A program made the translations under genes and the position numbers. Under the pieces are notes generated by a model. The model did no database searches and was not told the origin of the DNA. It saw only the letters and a program-made list of their open reading frames with translations. Positions 18,301 through 27,396 of a stretch of 64,000 nt of DNA are shown here, in pieces (positions within the stretch are counted from its first letter, which is position 1; each line of letters begins with the position of its first letter). Source of the stretch: Pseudomonadota bacterium (GTDB taxonomy: Bacteria; Pseudomonadota; Gammaproteobacteria; Pseudomonadales; Oleiphilaceae); the NCBI GenBank assembly GCA_002747395.1, contig PDPE01000028.1, forward strand, positions 95,623 through 159,622, given 5' to 3'.

Positions 18301-20062
18301 TGTATCGGCTGACCAGTTGGTACCGGAACAATCAACCGTGATCAGCGTCACGGCGTTCGATGGCAGCGACAATGCCACAGTGCAGGAAATATCCTTGCTC
18401 GTTGAGGCCGCGATAACCGATAGCGCACCACCGGTTATCAATCTGCTCTCCCATAGCGATGGTTCTGATGTCCCCAAAACAGGTGTCATACTGCAAGGTA
18501 CCGTTACCGATGATGCCGGCCTGAGCAGCCTTGTGGCTACTGTCACCGACCCGGTTCTGGGGACAGTGATTTCCGAACAGCCAATTCAGTTCAATATCAA
18601 TACCGGACAATGGGAACTCGTTATCAGAAACGGCCAGATGACAGTCAACCGGTCTATTGCACTGCAATTGGTGGCGACGGATGCCGCGAACAACACAACC
18701 ATACTCAACGCCACATTCAATGTCGTTCCTGTCGACCATGAGTCGATGCAAATACTGAACCGACTCACCTTCGGCATCACACCTCAATTGAAGAATCAAA
18801 TGGCAATGATGGGCTCGGATGCGTTCTTGCAGCAATTCCTGCAACAACAGTTGAACCCTGCCACCATCGACGATACGGTTTTTGACCTGTTTATCGCCGG
18901 ATTTCAACCTGCCTCACAGGACGACCTCAAGTTCTGGGCATTGCAACATATGCTGTTTAGTGAAAAGCAGCTTCAGGAAGTTATGACCTGGTTCTGGGAC
19001 AATCACTTTAATACGGATGTGGATTCCCATGAGATGATTGCCTATGAAGTCAATGAAAACAACGGCTTCAGACAACATGCCCTGGGCTACTTCAGAGATT
19101 TGCTGGAAGTCAGCGCCAAGAGTCCGGCCATGCTTGTTTACCTGAATAACGCTGAAAGCGTAGAGGGTGCGCCCAACGAAAACTACGCCAGAGAGCTGAT
19201 GGAGTTGCACACACTGGGCGTGGATGGTGGCTATACCGCCACTGACATTGCAGAACTCGCCAGAGTATTCACCGGATGGCAAGTTCAGAATGGCCAGTTT
19301 TTCTTCAACAGTAGCCAGCATGACTTCGGCACCAAAACCGTACTCGGAGAAACAATACAGGGCACGGGCCTGTCCGAAGGTGAACACATGCTGACGGTGC
19401 TCTCAACCCACCCATCCACCGCCACCTTTATCTGTGGAAAACTGGTAGAAATGCTGGTAAGCGAGTCGCCCTCCAGTGCCACCCTGAACACCTGCACTTC
19501 AACATTCCAGTCAAGCGGTGGTCACATCGGCACAGTGGTAGAGGCACTGACAAGTACACCAGAGTTCAATGCAGAAACCACTTTCAGAAACAAGGTGAAA
19601 ACACCTCTGGAAATGTTGACCAGCGTGATTCGCAACTTCACTGCCAACTTCAGTCAATACCGGATGCATTTGGCGCTTCGCAGAATGGGCATGGATCTGT
19701 TTGATAACTCGGTCCCTACCGGGTGGTCAGAAAGGAGTGAAGACTGGATCAACAGCAATCTGCTTTTGCAACGCACCAGATTTGTCAATCAGGTTGCCTT
19801 TAACAGTAACCCCGACAGTGGTAACTACATTGACGTGATGACACTCGTTCAAAATGCAGGGGTCACATCACCGGAAGCCATCGTTGCCCTGTTCTTTGAT
19901 ATCGCATTGGGAGGCGACTACAACGAAACCGAATACCAGATCGGTCTCGACATTCTCAATGACAACGGAAATAACTTCGATATCAACGATCCACAGGCGG
20001 AAATGTTACTCAGGCGGCTACTTGGCCACGTAATGAGCTTTCCCGGTTACCAGTTCCAGTAA
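15302..20062 (+). CDS. DUF1800 protein with ten N-terminal beta repeats and two Ig-like domains
   Basis: 1586 aa, far longer than plain DUF1800 proteins (~450-600 aa). A signal peptide (residues 1-39) is followed by ten ~90-aa modules of two alternating types (residues ~40-930), two Ig-like domains (residues ~937-1145) and the DUF1800 domain (residues ~1145-1586). Module type A has a DLDGLG...YxLKARxF core; type B has NGN...DLPGLG...YRLxAKSP. DUF1800 proteins are secreted or periplasmic and of unknown activity. AGAGGAA precedes the ATG at 15302; the frame is open from 15158 but that would bury the signal peptide. It stands 13 bp before its DUF1501 partner. Confidence 0.85.
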   Translation: MMYRFKTKTGAYRNWPLLFSTARCFATLFFLLVGSLASAGSIQLTLTDALTQNTINNQRVDAWLIDSSGKKHWKAKSTSNDAGLASFELDDLPPGAVYKFYARVFSKFRSELVVQQSSANQIWPIGSFKARIINGTVASDTSNGQAVLSNTNVYIQYRTDNGKFKWFASIQSDENGDIRADLPGLGNGTVYRLYARSPANGQTKYSDPLDDTSPYTFTVGNLPLTVMVTDNETGQPVPNTKITAYERLSDGSSKWAASLKTNESGIVVFDLDGLGKKRSYYLKAKVFNQFTAHSARISSPQNYHWKLGSFIIHVLNGNHSPASPLQNQEIYIEHLKENGKFGWFGKATTDDQGKLKLDLPETANGQVYRLRAKSPLDGSYKYSAEIKQPGTWNFKVGNLPLLVKLSDQATGNALEGIDVTVYELLENGEKTWRTHKSTDANGSLAFDLDGLGSGRRYFLKARVYNRNYVESKVLTTTEPFEWKFGKVQISVLNGNIQPPAPIGNYEIIIEKKKSNGKFRSHTKAVSDATGMVKIDLPGLGEGSVYRFKGKSLADGRYKTSDEISSNGHHDFVIGNLPLLVTFTNDEGGKALSGLDVTAFELLADGSKKRVTQKTTDSNGLLTMDLDGLDSGRKYILKTRAFNDFEYRSAPFSSPGKYTIRLGTVRAQVMDGSKQPPTPLVETKIYIDKLEKEGKYKRFGRAYTDDAGMLRIDLPGVESGTLYRLSAPSPSSGETKYSDPIANPGNHSFVVGNPAVNVTLINAMSGQRIPNKKLAVYRVNDDGSHSRVTGKKTDSNGRAVFDLDNVGENTNYFLKAHPFNGGYTHSDPITHYGNFDFRVGTVPVTLVNSENDNPIPNKKVTAFAIKPDGSLEWRKSAKTDSQGQIIFDLEGLRDGTRFILKASHPFGRRGYYYSGVIQSEGAFLFAVTEGETGQPDTEFPELTITSPASGSSVPARGFIVTGTAADNRRIDRIVASIRSGEMDAVTSTAEYNATTGEWSLTVSADQLVPEQSTVISVTAFDGSDNATVQEISLLVEAAITDSAPPVINLLSHSDGSDVPKTGVILQGTVTDDAGLSSLVATVTDPVLGTVISEQPIQFNINTGQWELVIRNGQMTVNRSIALQLVATDAANNTTILNATFNVVPVDHESMQILNRLTFGITPQLKNQMAMMGSDAFLQQFLQQQLNPATIDDTVFDLFIAGFQPASQDDLKFWALQHMLFSEKQLQEVMTWFWDNHFNTDVDSHEMIAYEVNENNGFRQHALGYFRDLLEVSAKSPAMLVYLNNAESVEGAPNENYARELMELHTLGVDGGYTATDIAELARVFTGWQVQNGQFFFNSSQHDFGTKTVLGETIQGTGLSEGEHMLTVLSTHPSTATFICGKLVEMLVSESPSSATLNTCTSTFQSSGGHIGTVVEALTSTPEFNAETTFRNKVKTPLEMLTSVIRNFTANFSQYRMHLALRRMGMDLFDNSVPTGWSERSEDWINSNLLLQRTRFVNQVAFNSNPDSGNYIDVMTLVQNAGVTSPEAIVALFFDIALGGDYNETEYQIGLDILNDNGNNFDINDPQAEMLLRRLLGHVMSFPGYQFQ

Positions 20063-20075
20063 AGGAGGAATGGAC

Positions 20076-21329
20076 ATGAACAGACGCAAGTTTTTAAAGT
20101 CACTGACAACTTCTACCGTTGCTGGAATGGCTGCACTATCGGGGAACCCGTTTTCACCCCGGATCAAACTGGCACATGCCGCTGAAGGCAAGACACTGGT
20201 GATCTTATTCCAGCGTGGCGGATGTGACGGTCTCAACACCGTCGTCCCCTATGGAGACAATCACTATTACAGTCTTCGCCCGACCATTGCCATTGCAGCA
20301 CCGGATCCGGCCAATTCCGAATCCGCTCTGAATCTGAACGGATTCTTCGGCCTGCACCCTGCGTTGGCACCATTGAAGCCATTTTATGATGCCAACCGGC
20401 TCGCGATATTTCCTACCATCCATTATCCGGAAGCCAACCGGTCACACTTCAGCTCACAGCATTTTATCGAGTCCGCCTATTCTGGCAACGACCTTGACGG
20501 CTGGGTGAATCGCTATCTTCAAACAACGCCGGGAGGCGGTGATATAAGAGCTATCAGCTTTGGTTCCAGAATGGCCCAGGCGCTGCGCGGCGATGTAACG
20601 GTTTCCTCAATAGAAAATCTCACTACGTTCAACCTCGGCATCCCCGATGCCGAAAGTAACCGGTTACTGGGCAATCTGTCCAATGTGTATGACCAGTTAA
20701 GCTCGGACGGTCGGGCTTTCCGTGATCTGGTTCATCGCTTCGGTGACCGTTTGATCGATGACATGACGGCATTGAGAGATATTGACGCATCGAGTTATCA
20801 GCCGGAAAATGGTGCCAACTACCCCGGTGACTCAACAAGCCGACAACTCAGGCAAGTCGCGCAACTGATCAAATCAGGCATAGGCCTTGAGGCGGCGACG
20901 GTCAGCATTGGTGGCTGGGATACCCACAGTGACCAGGGCGGTGGCAACCCTTCAGGCAAGCAATATCGTGTTCATGAACGTTTCGCAGGCGGAATTGCCG
21001 CCTTCGTAACTGATATGGGCGAAGCCATGGAGGATGTGATACTCCTGACCTGTACCGAATTTGGTCGTACCTCGGCCGAAAACGGCAGTCAGGGAACCGA
21101 TCACGGCAATGCTTCAACCTGGTTTGTAATTGGAGGTGGGGTGCAAGGCGGTATTTACGGAACCTGGCCAGGGTTGGCTGAAGATCAACTGAATCGTGGC
21201 CGTTACCTGGAGATGACGGTAGACTACCGGGATCTGTTCGGTGATATTCTTGAAAAACACATGGCTGCCAACAGTCTGGATCTGATTCTACCTGGTTATA
21301 CCTATAGTACGACAGGCATGTTCGGATAG
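20076..21329 (+). CDS. DUF1501 protein with Tat signal
   Basis: 417 aa. The N-terminus MNRRKFLKSLTTSTVAGMAA is a twin-arginine signal, so the protein is exported folded. The body matches DUF1501, related to the sulfatase/alkaline phosphatase fold: LVILFQRGGCDGLNTVVPY near the N-terminus and LTCTEFGRTSAENGSQGTDHG near residue 325. AAAGGAGG lies 7 nt before ATG 20076; ATG 20070 is only one base from it and unlikely. Co-transcribed with the DUF1800 gene, a common pairing. Activity is unknown for both families. Confidence 0.9.
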   Translation: MNRRKFLKSLTTSTVAGMAALSGNPFSPRIKLAHAAEGKTLVILFQRGGCDGLNTVVPYGDNHYYSLRPTIAIAAPDPANSESALNLNGFFGLHPALAPLKPFYDANRLAIFPTIHYPEANRSHFSSQHFIESAYSGNDLDGWVNRYLQTTPGGGDIRAISFGSRMAQALRGDVTVSSIENLTTFNLGIPDAESNRLLGNLSNVYDQLSSDGRAFRDLVHRFGDRLIDDMTALRDIDASSYQPENGANYPGDSTSRQLRQVAQLIKSGIGLEAATVSIGGWDTHSDQGGGNPSGKQYRVHERFAGGIAAFVTDMGEAMEDVILLTCTEFGRTSAENGSQGTDHGNASTWFVIGGGVQGGIYGTWPGLAEDQLNRGRYLEMTVDYRDLFGDILEKHMAANSLDLILPGYTYSTTGMFG

Positions 21330-21406
21330 CTGAAAGCAAAGTAAAGGGAAGCAAAGGGAAGCAACACGGATACTGCACAGTTGCTGTCATCTGTGATAAA
21401 CCTGAT

Positions 21407-21441
21407 AAAAAAGGACTGGAGTCTCACTCCAATCCTTTTTT
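21407..21441 (+). terminator. Terminator of the DUF1800/DUF1501 operon
   Basis: GGACTGGAGT (21413-21422) pairs with ACTCCAATCC (21426-21435) with one mismatch. An A-run stands before the stem and six T after it, a typical intrinsic terminator 78 nt after the DUF1501 stop. Confidence 0.85.
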
Positions 21442-21502
21442 ATTTTCTTTGTTTTCAATTACTATTTGCGACAGACATTGACCATAACAGCCAGGATTAG
21501 CA

Positions 21503-22807
21503 ATGAAAAAAAAACTCCTTTCAACCATTTTACAAGCCATTGTGTTCTATGCGCTGCCTGTAATAGCCACGTCGGTGCTACTCTATTACCTGGTTATCTG
21601 GCTGCGCCTGATTCCACCCCAGTCTGTGACCATGGCGGCCGGCAAGCCGGGCAGCGCTTACCATGAGGTTGCCGTCGCCTATCAGAAAGTTCTGGCAGAG
21701 GATGGAATAACCCTGAAAATCATTGAAACCGCCGGTTCGGCAGAAAACCGGGATCTGATGGATAATCCCGACGGCAAGGCGGACATCGCACTGATACAAG
21801 GCGGGATTACATCCACCAACCCTGAACTGAATGCTCTCGCGGCAGTTTTTCCGGAACCGTTACTGACCTTTGCCCGGTCAGACAAAGCGACCAGCGGCAA
21901 CCCCGGAGAATGGGACGGTTACCGTGTGGCAACAGGCTCGACAGGCGGCGGAACTCGTGCAGTGGTGCAACAACTGGCCCATATCACAGGAGTCCCTGCC
22001 CTGAGTTCGGATTCGGATTTCAACAACCAGGAAGCATCGGAGGCATTGGTCAGGGGTGATCTGGATATCGCATTTTTCGTTGCTCCACTCAGCGCCCCCT
22101 ACCTGCAGCCACTCTACAATTCGACGGAAATAAAACTGCTACCCCTTCAGCATGCCCGGGCACTGGCCAATCAACTCCCGGAAGCACGCTGGATCGAGCT
22201 TTATGGCGGTGCCATTCGTTACTCCCCGGCCTACCCCCCTGAAACAGTCCCGTTAATCACCATGGTAACCAAGCTTGTCGCAAGGGATAACCTGCATCCG
22301 GCACTCGTCAACCGTCTGGTTCGAGCCATGATTCGGGTACATATGAAACCTGGCCCTTTGGTGATGGATTACAGCTTTCCCAATACGGAACTGCTGGATA
22401 TGAAAGCAGATATCTATTCCGCCAAGCTGCTAAGAGAAGGGTTCAGCCCTCTGGAATCCTTTATCCCCTACTGGATGGCCGCCCAGATCAACCGGTTCGC
22501 CATATTGCTACTGCCCATTGTCTTTCTTCTTTTACCACTATTTAAAGTGTTACCTGCACTGGTGGCCTGGCGAATGCGGGCAAGAGTGTATCGATATTAT
22601 GATCGTTTGCATGAGATAGATTTACAACTCTCTGATCAATCGGACAAAAAACCGGATAAAGAAGAACGGGAGAAATTGTCGAAAGAGCTGGAAGAAATCG
22701 AAGCCGGGCTACGCGATGAATCCTTGCCGCTGAGATATCGGGAACAAGCCTATATTGCCTCCGGGCACGTTGGTTTCGTTCGTCGAAAGCTGCAACCGAA
22801 CCGCTGA
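21503..22807 (+). CDS. TAXI-family solute-binding protein, membrane-anchored
   Basis: 434 aa. An uncleaved N-terminal helix (residues ~8-35) leads to a periplasmic TAXI-type binding domain: VTMAAGKPGSAYHEVAVAYQ, IIETAGSAENRDLM, ADIALIQGG and ATGSTGGGTR. A second hydrophobic helix near residues 330-350 is followed by a charged coiled-coil-like cytoplasmic tail. TAXI proteins normally deliver substrate to TRAP permeases; no permease genes lie nearby, and the C-terminal anchor and tail suggest sensing or scaffolding. AGGA precedes ATG 21503. It is a single-gene unit. Confidence 0.82.
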   Translation: MKKKLLSTILQAIVFYALPVIATSVLLYYLVIWLRLIPPQSVTMAAGKPGSAYHEVAVAYQKVLAEDGITLKIIETAGSAENRDLMDNPDGKADIALIQGGITSTNPELNALAAVFPEPLLTFARSDKATSGNPGEWDGYRVATGSTGGGTRAVVQQLAHITGVPALSSDSDFNNQEASEALVRGDLDIAFFVAPLSAPYLQPLYNSTEIKLLPLQHARALANQLPEARWIELYGGAIRYSPAYPPETVPLITMVTKLVARDNLHPALVNRLVRAMIRVHMKPGPLVMDYSFPNTELLDMKADIYSAKLLREGFSPLESFIPYWMAAQINRFAILLLPIVFLLLPLFKVLPALVAWRMRARVYRYYDRLHEIDLQLSDQSDKKPDKEEREKLSKELEEIEAGLRDESLPLRYREQAYIASGHVGFVRRKLQPNR

Positions 22808-22975
22808 GTCCAGGTCAGAAATGGCGCCGAAAATCCCCGAAATCAGGCTGTTCTCTGCTTTCAGCTGAATTCGGGGCGGCTCCGGTTGATGCCGGTTTCC
22901 TGCCTGCCATTCCGGTAATTTGCATGATTTCCGGGTTTGTAACTGTTCAGCCAGGCCTGTCAGGAATACGATGAC

Positions 22976-24814
22976 TTGCTTCAGGAGTCACGCTTTACCG
23001 GAGTTTTTCAATTGAATCAATTTGCTTTCGAAGTCACTCTGCACGAGGAAGATGACAGGATAGTCTATGCCCAATTGGCCCCCTGTTTCGGACACAAAGA
23101 ATTAACCAGAACAGATATATTGGCTCTTCTGGACTCGTCTGGCTACGCCGATCTGTATCGCCTTGAAAACAAACTGTCCGAGTTGCTTGAAGCCGACAGG
23201 GAACTGGCAAAACAATGCAGGCAGCTATTGAAAGATGTGGCCCAAAACAGGCACGCAGACCAAAACGGCCAGGTGGAAGATGAAGAGGCAGTTTCCGACG
23301 AAGAAAACCAATCGGAATCCCTGCACATACTTGAAGAAATGGGCATGGAATATCCCCGATTCCCGATAGCTGAACGCCGGGATGCAAAGGTATTGATAGA
23401 AACAGACGAGGCTGATCTTCATGCATACCTTGGCCTTCTCCCGCCCTGCGGGGGCAATCCGGCAGATCAAAAAGCCGTTACCAATGCAATAAGGCAGGCA
23501 GGGGTCAAGTTCGGCCTCATCCAGGAGGCGGTGACCACTGCAGTGAAGCGCTTTGATACTGAAAAAACGCCGGTTCTTATTGCCAAAGGGAAAAAGCCGG
23601 TCAAAGGGAAAAACTCGGATTTTGAGCACCTGGTTGAGTCTGTGGTGTGCCATGGCCCCCAGGAAGACTCTCGTGGCAAACTGAACTACCTGGATGTCAA
23701 TGAGTTCGTTCTGGTAGAGCCCGGAACACCATTGATGCGCAGGACACAACCGGGGCCCGGGATAAGCGGGGTGGATGTGTTTGGTCGCCCTGTTCCCGCT
23801 GAAAGTGGCGATATTCTTCCGTTCAGTTCCAAAGTGGAAGGGGCAAAGGTCTCCGACAACGACCCCGACTTGCTGATTGCCATTCAGAAGGGGCACCCGA
23901 TTGTATTCAAGACAGGGGTGACCGTAGACCCGGCTCTGGAACTGAAAAATGTCAGCCTGGCAACCGGCAATATTGACTATGACGGCTCAGTGCATGTCAG
24001 GGAGGATGTTGCAGATGGCATGACAGTCAAGGCAAGCGGCAATGTTATTGTGAACGGCGTTGTCGGAAAGGCGACCGTCATTGCCGGGGGAGATATCATT
24101 ATTGATCAGGGGCTAATAGGAGGAGGACATTCGGAAGAAGGGAAAACCAATCACAGCTTTGGTGCAAAAATATACAGCAAGGGGAATGTATCTGCTCGCT
24201 TTATCACCTGTGCCCAAATAAAAGCCGGTGGCTCTGTCATGGCTCAGGAATACATAAGTCACAGCGATATCGATGCAACAGACTCTGTTCTCCTGGGCCA
24301 AAAAAGAGGAAATGGCCAGTTAATCGGAGGCGAAACGCGTGCCTTCAACAAAGTGGCAGCCAAAACACTGGGCACTAAAGCCTATGTGCCAACTGCCATT
24401 CGGGTGGGCGCCGATCCTGACACCTTACCCAGGCTGCGAAGCACCATGAAGAATCTCAAGCAGTTAAGAAACAAGGTTTACGAAATCAACGTAACTCTGA
24501 ACACATTTTCCACCCGGGGCAGGCGAACAACGCTTACTGACCGACAAAAAGAACTTGTATCCCGGTACAAAAAACAGCAACAAGACCTCAACAACGAGGT
24601 TGCCGCAGTTATGAGCGAGAAACGGGCCTTGCAATCTCTCCTTGTCAAGAGCAAGGCTTCCACAGTCACAGCCAGCAAGGCTATCTACTCCAATGTAAAG
24701 GTGAACATTCTTCATACGGGAAAAAGAGTCACCGAAGATATGGGGCGTGGCACTTTCAGGTTTTCAGCGCGTCATACCGTCATTGAAAGGCAGCCATTGA
24801 AAGGCAGTCATTGA
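22976..24814 (+). CDS. DUF342/FapA family protein
   Basis: 612 aa. The N-terminal half is variable and charged (EDEEAVSDEENQSE near residue 102). Residues ~235-460 form the FapA region: NYLDVNEFVLVEPGTPLMRR, PGPGISGVDVFGRPVP and then beta-helix-like repeats (ASGNVIVNGVVGKATVIAGG, SKGNVSARFITCAQIKAGG). A coiled coil follows (residues ~480-550). FapA-like proteins have been linked to flagellar assembly and polymer control; none of their usual neighbours is here. The start is TTG 22976 with AGGA 10 nt before it; the first in-frame ATG would be >110 codons later. Confidence 0.82.
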   Translation: MLQESRFTGVFQLNQFAFEVTLHEEDDRIVYAQLAPCFGHKELTRTDILALLDSSGYADLYRLENKLSELLEADRELAKQCRQLLKDVAQNRHADQNGQVEDEEAVSDEENQSESLHILEEMGMEYPRFPIAERRDAKVLIETDEADLHAYLGLLPPCGGNPADQKAVTNAIRQAGVKFGLIQEAVTTAVKRFDTEKTPVLIAKGKKPVKGKNSDFEHLVESVVCHGPQEDSRGKLNYLDVNEFVLVEPGTPLMRRTQPGPGISGVDVFGRPVPAESGDILPFSSKVEGAKVSDNDPDLLIAIQKGHPIVFKTGVTVDPALELKNVSLATGNIDYDGSVHVREDVADGMTVKASGNVIVNGVVGKATVIAGGDIIIDQGLIGGGHSEEGKTNHSFGAKIYSKGNVSARFITCAQIKAGGSVMAQEYISHSDIDATDSVLLGQKRGNGQLIGGETRAFNKVAAKTLGTKAYVPTAIRVGADPDTLPRLRSTMKNLKQLRNKVYEINVTLNTFSTRGRRTTLTDRQKELVSRYKKQQQDLNNEVAAVMSEKRALQSLLVKSKASTVTASKAIYSNVKVNILHTGKRVTEDMGRGTFRFSARHTVIERQPLKGSH

Positions 24815-24889
24815 CAAGGACAGTCATTGACACAAGCAGTCACCCGTACCAGCAACACAGAAAAGGACGTTGATAAAAGAGAACCCGGT

Positions 24890-25156
24890 TCAGCCCACCT
24901 TGAGATTCTTCTTTTCAATCACCTCATCCTCTGCATGCCAGGAAACCCGAATATTCAGTTTGTGACGAGCCTCATCCTTGCGAGCCGTCAACTTCAGATT
25001 TAACAACCCCCTGGGCTCCAGAACAATTTCACCATCTTCATCACTAAATGTTAGCGAGCCTTTTGCCAATCCCTTTGCCAGTGACTCCAGAATGGCCTTC
25101 ACTTTTTTGGCGTCCTGCAAGGACTCGTGCCGGAAACCGTTTTTACCTTCAGCCAT
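24890..25156 (-). CDS. Amphi-Trp domain protein (GAK cluster)
   Basis: 88 aa. It has the small amphi-Trp domain: an N-terminal helical region with HESLQDAKKVKAILESLAKG, two short strands (GSLTFSDEDGEIVLEP) and a C-terminal strand with the conserved Trp in IRVSWHAED. The biochemical role is unknown. It is the last gene of the leftward operon; its ATG overlaps the stop of the metallophosphoesterase gene by 8 nt, so translation is probably coupled. Association with HprK-like and ATP-grasp genes is the pattern named GAK in NCBI models, as I recall. Confidence 0.85.
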   Translation of the reverse strand: MAEGKNGFRHESLQDAKKVKAILESLAKGLAKGSLTFSDEDGEIVLEPRGLLNLKLTARKDEARHKLNIRVSWHAEDEVIEKKNLKVG

Positions 25157-26528
25157 ATGACCTCTTGTGCTTTTTTTTACCCGTTACGTTTTTGGGTTGA
25201 AAGACCTTGGCGTGGGGGTAGTCCTTGCTGATACCGATAACACAACCCTCGGGCTGAATCAGCGTCACCCCCATTCCATAGCCCTCCATTCCCTCTTTTT
25301 TTCTGGTATTGCGATCCAGGGACACATCACACTCAATATGAATCATGCCCTGACGAAGCATGATTCGCTGACCATGAAGCCGATTATTATGCCCGTGAAC
25401 AATCGCATGAATACCTTGCCTGTACACCCTGTCAACACCCTGATTCGTCAATGGCAAATCGACTTTTCTGTATTTGGTTCGCATGGTATTGGCCAGCGGC
25501 CCGAAATAAAAATCAAACAGGTTATGTTTGATCTGCTTGCGAAACAGCTTGTTAATATGCCCTATGCCTTCACGCTCGATCATACTGCTAATTCGATCAT
25601 CCAGCCCCGCATGTATAAACAGAAACGAGCCACTTCGCCAGGCAAGCCGCATTTTTTCGAAAAACCAGTAAAACTCCCCTTTCGGTGATAAAAAGAGTTC
25701 CTGGCATTTCAATGCTGCGGCATACACATCCCTTATGGATAACCCCGCCTCCTTGCATGCCCCCTCAAAGGTATTCAGCTTTCTCTTCATGCGGCTCATT
25801 TCACGCTTGATGGCAGGGCCGGACATCAAGCGCCGGGCATCTTCCGGGAAAGCCTTGAACCAGTTTTCTGACGGAGAAAGCCGCTGTAAACACTCATTGT
25901 TGCCGGGTATGCCGTCGAGCGCATGTTTGCCTTTCAGATAAGTCGAATGAATTTCCTTTAACAAGGGAATCGCCTTGGGCGACATCCGTAGAAAAAAGTG
26001 CTCGGTAGTGGTGGTTTTTTCCAGCGTCATCGAGCGGATACCCATTAACAGTCTCATGTCATGGTTGCCCGCCAGCAGCTTTACATTGGCACCGCTTTTC
26101 ATCAGCTTGTGAAGACTTTTGAGCAATCTCAGATTACTCGGCCCTTTATCAAGGCAATCGCCACCAATCACAAATACACCCTGCTTCCCCTTTTTGGTCA
26201 GCTTGTAATCCATCGCATCCGGGCCGGTTTTGCGAACACCGCCCGAGGCAACCAGAGAGCCGCAAAACGCATCGGCATCGGCATGAGCATCAGCAATAAA
26301 AAAGACCTGGCGTTTGGGCCATTGCCATGAGCAATGTCGGGTCGCACGATACAGCACTTCCCCGTAAATATGGTCATTCTTCCTGGCCGCCCGGGCATGG
26401 GCTCTGGTACCGGGGGAGAAAATATGCGCCCCGAGAAGCCAGGTCTCGGACGTGGAAGGCAACACTCCCTGAATCCACTTTTTTCCGCGGTACTCCGGTA
26501 ACTTGACCGGTTTGTTTTTTTGTGACAT
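25149..26528 (-). CDS. Metallophosphoesterase (PPP/ApaH-like)
   Basis: 459 aa cytoplasmic protein. Motifs of the two-metal phosphoesterase fold appear in order: FIADAHADADAF (residues ~75-86), GGDCLDKG (a variant of GDxxDRG), LLAGNHDMRL and, near residue 390, IVHGHNNRL. This is closest to PPP/ApaH-like enzymes, which cleave phosphoesters or dinucleoside polyphosphates. A ~75-aa N-terminal extension precedes the catalytic domain. ATG 26528 has no strong ribosome binding site. It lies 94 bp after the histidine phosphatase gene in the same operon. The substrate is not predictable from sequence. Confidence 0.85.
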   Translation of the reverse strand: MSQKNKPVKLPEYRGKKWIQGVLPSTSETWLLGAHIFSPGTRAHARAARKNDHIYGEVLYRATRHCSWQWPKRQVFFIADAHADADAFCGSLVASGGVRKTGPDAMDYKLTKKGKQGVFVIGGDCLDKGPSNLRLLKSLHKLMKSGANVKLLAGNHDMRLLMGIRSMTLEKTTTTEHFFLRMSPKAIPLLKEIHSTYLKGKHALDGIPGNNECLQRLSPSENWFKAFPEDARRLMSGPAIKREMSRMKRKLNTFEGACKEAGLSIRDVYAAALKCQELFLSPKGEFYWFFEKMRLAWRSGSFLFIHAGLDDRISSMIEREGIGHINKLFRKQIKHNLFDFYFGPLANTMRTKYRKVDLPLTNQGVDRVYRQGIHAIVHGHNNRLHGQRIMLRQGMIHIECDVSLDRNTRKKEGMEGYGMGVTLIQPEGCVIGISKDYPHAKVFQPKNVTGKKKHKRSYG

Positions 26529-26622
26529 TTGGCTGAACCCGTTACTGTCTGGTTTGTATAGTGTTTTTTTTATTCGACCTCACATTCACTGCACCGGATT
26601 GAAACTGGCAATCATCACCAGA

Positions 26623-27396
26623 CTAATCAGTATAGCTGCTTTTCAGACCACGCACCTTCCATTCACCGTCCACCTGTCGCCATTCGCCGTCAGGAGAATA
26701 TTCAAAATAAACAGGCCTGGCGTGGTACATACTCAATCCTGCTATCTGATCAAACTCCAGTATCCCCATGACACAGGCCGCATGCCTCAATGCGGCTCCG
26801 TGACCGACAAAGACCTTGAGCAGGCCTCTGCCCGAAGCAGCCTGCTCAATCTGAAGTTGCTGCATTCTGCGGGTGATATGCCTCGCCACCCTCTCCCCGG
26901 CCTGTAACAATGACTCGGCACCCTGGGTCGGCAACTGATAATGGCTGTTTGATTTCCAGTCGGCAGGCGGACTCTCAAATCTGGGGTCACCCGCAAGAAT
27001 GGATTCGATCTGTCGGGTCGTCAGGTTCGCCAGGCTGCCCACACAACGCTCGGCAAGATCATCAAAACCCTGAACTGAAAAAGAAGCACCCTGCGGGGCA
27101 ATTTGCCCTGCCATGATTTTCGCAGTCTGCCAGGCCCTGAGCAAATTGGAGCTGTCTATTTCTGTATGCAGATCAATCCGGTTTTCTTTTATAAAACGAG
27201 CGATATCCTGTCCGCCAGACCGCGCCTGAAACTCCCCCTCTTCATTCAGGGCAAAAGGTTGATGAGCACTGGGCGTATCTGGCAGCTGATGATAATCACC
27301 GTGCCGGACAATCGCCACGAAAAGCCCTGACTTTGCTTTTCCGTCTGTCTCCTCTGTTTTCACTGCCTTCACTGCCCCCTTGTCCACTTTAGCCAT
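26623..27396 (-). CDS. Histidine phosphatase family protein
   Basis: 257 aa. The phosphatase signature VRHGDYHQ lies at residues ~30-37 after a Lys-rich N-terminal stretch; the second His is in VFVGHGAALRH near residue 197. The fold is that of SixA/phosphoglycerate mutase enzymes, acting through a phosphohistidine intermediate. Its ATG overlaps the stop of the preceding SixA-NUDIX gene by 8 nt. Two histidine phosphatases in one operon suggest successive or parallel dephosphorylations. Confidence 0.87.
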   Translation of the reverse strand: MAKVDKGAVKAVKTEETDGKAKSGLFVAIVRHGDYHQLPDTPSAHQPFALNEEGEFQARSGGQDIARFIKENRIDLHTEIDSSNLLRAWQTAKIMAGQIAPQGASFSVQGFDDLAERCVGSLANLTTRQIESILAGDPRFESPPADWKSNSHYQLPTQGAESLLQAGERVARHITRRMQQLQIEQAASGRGLLKVFVGHGAALRHAACVMGILEFDQIAGLSMYHARPVYFEYSPDGEWRQVDGEWKVRGLKSSYTD

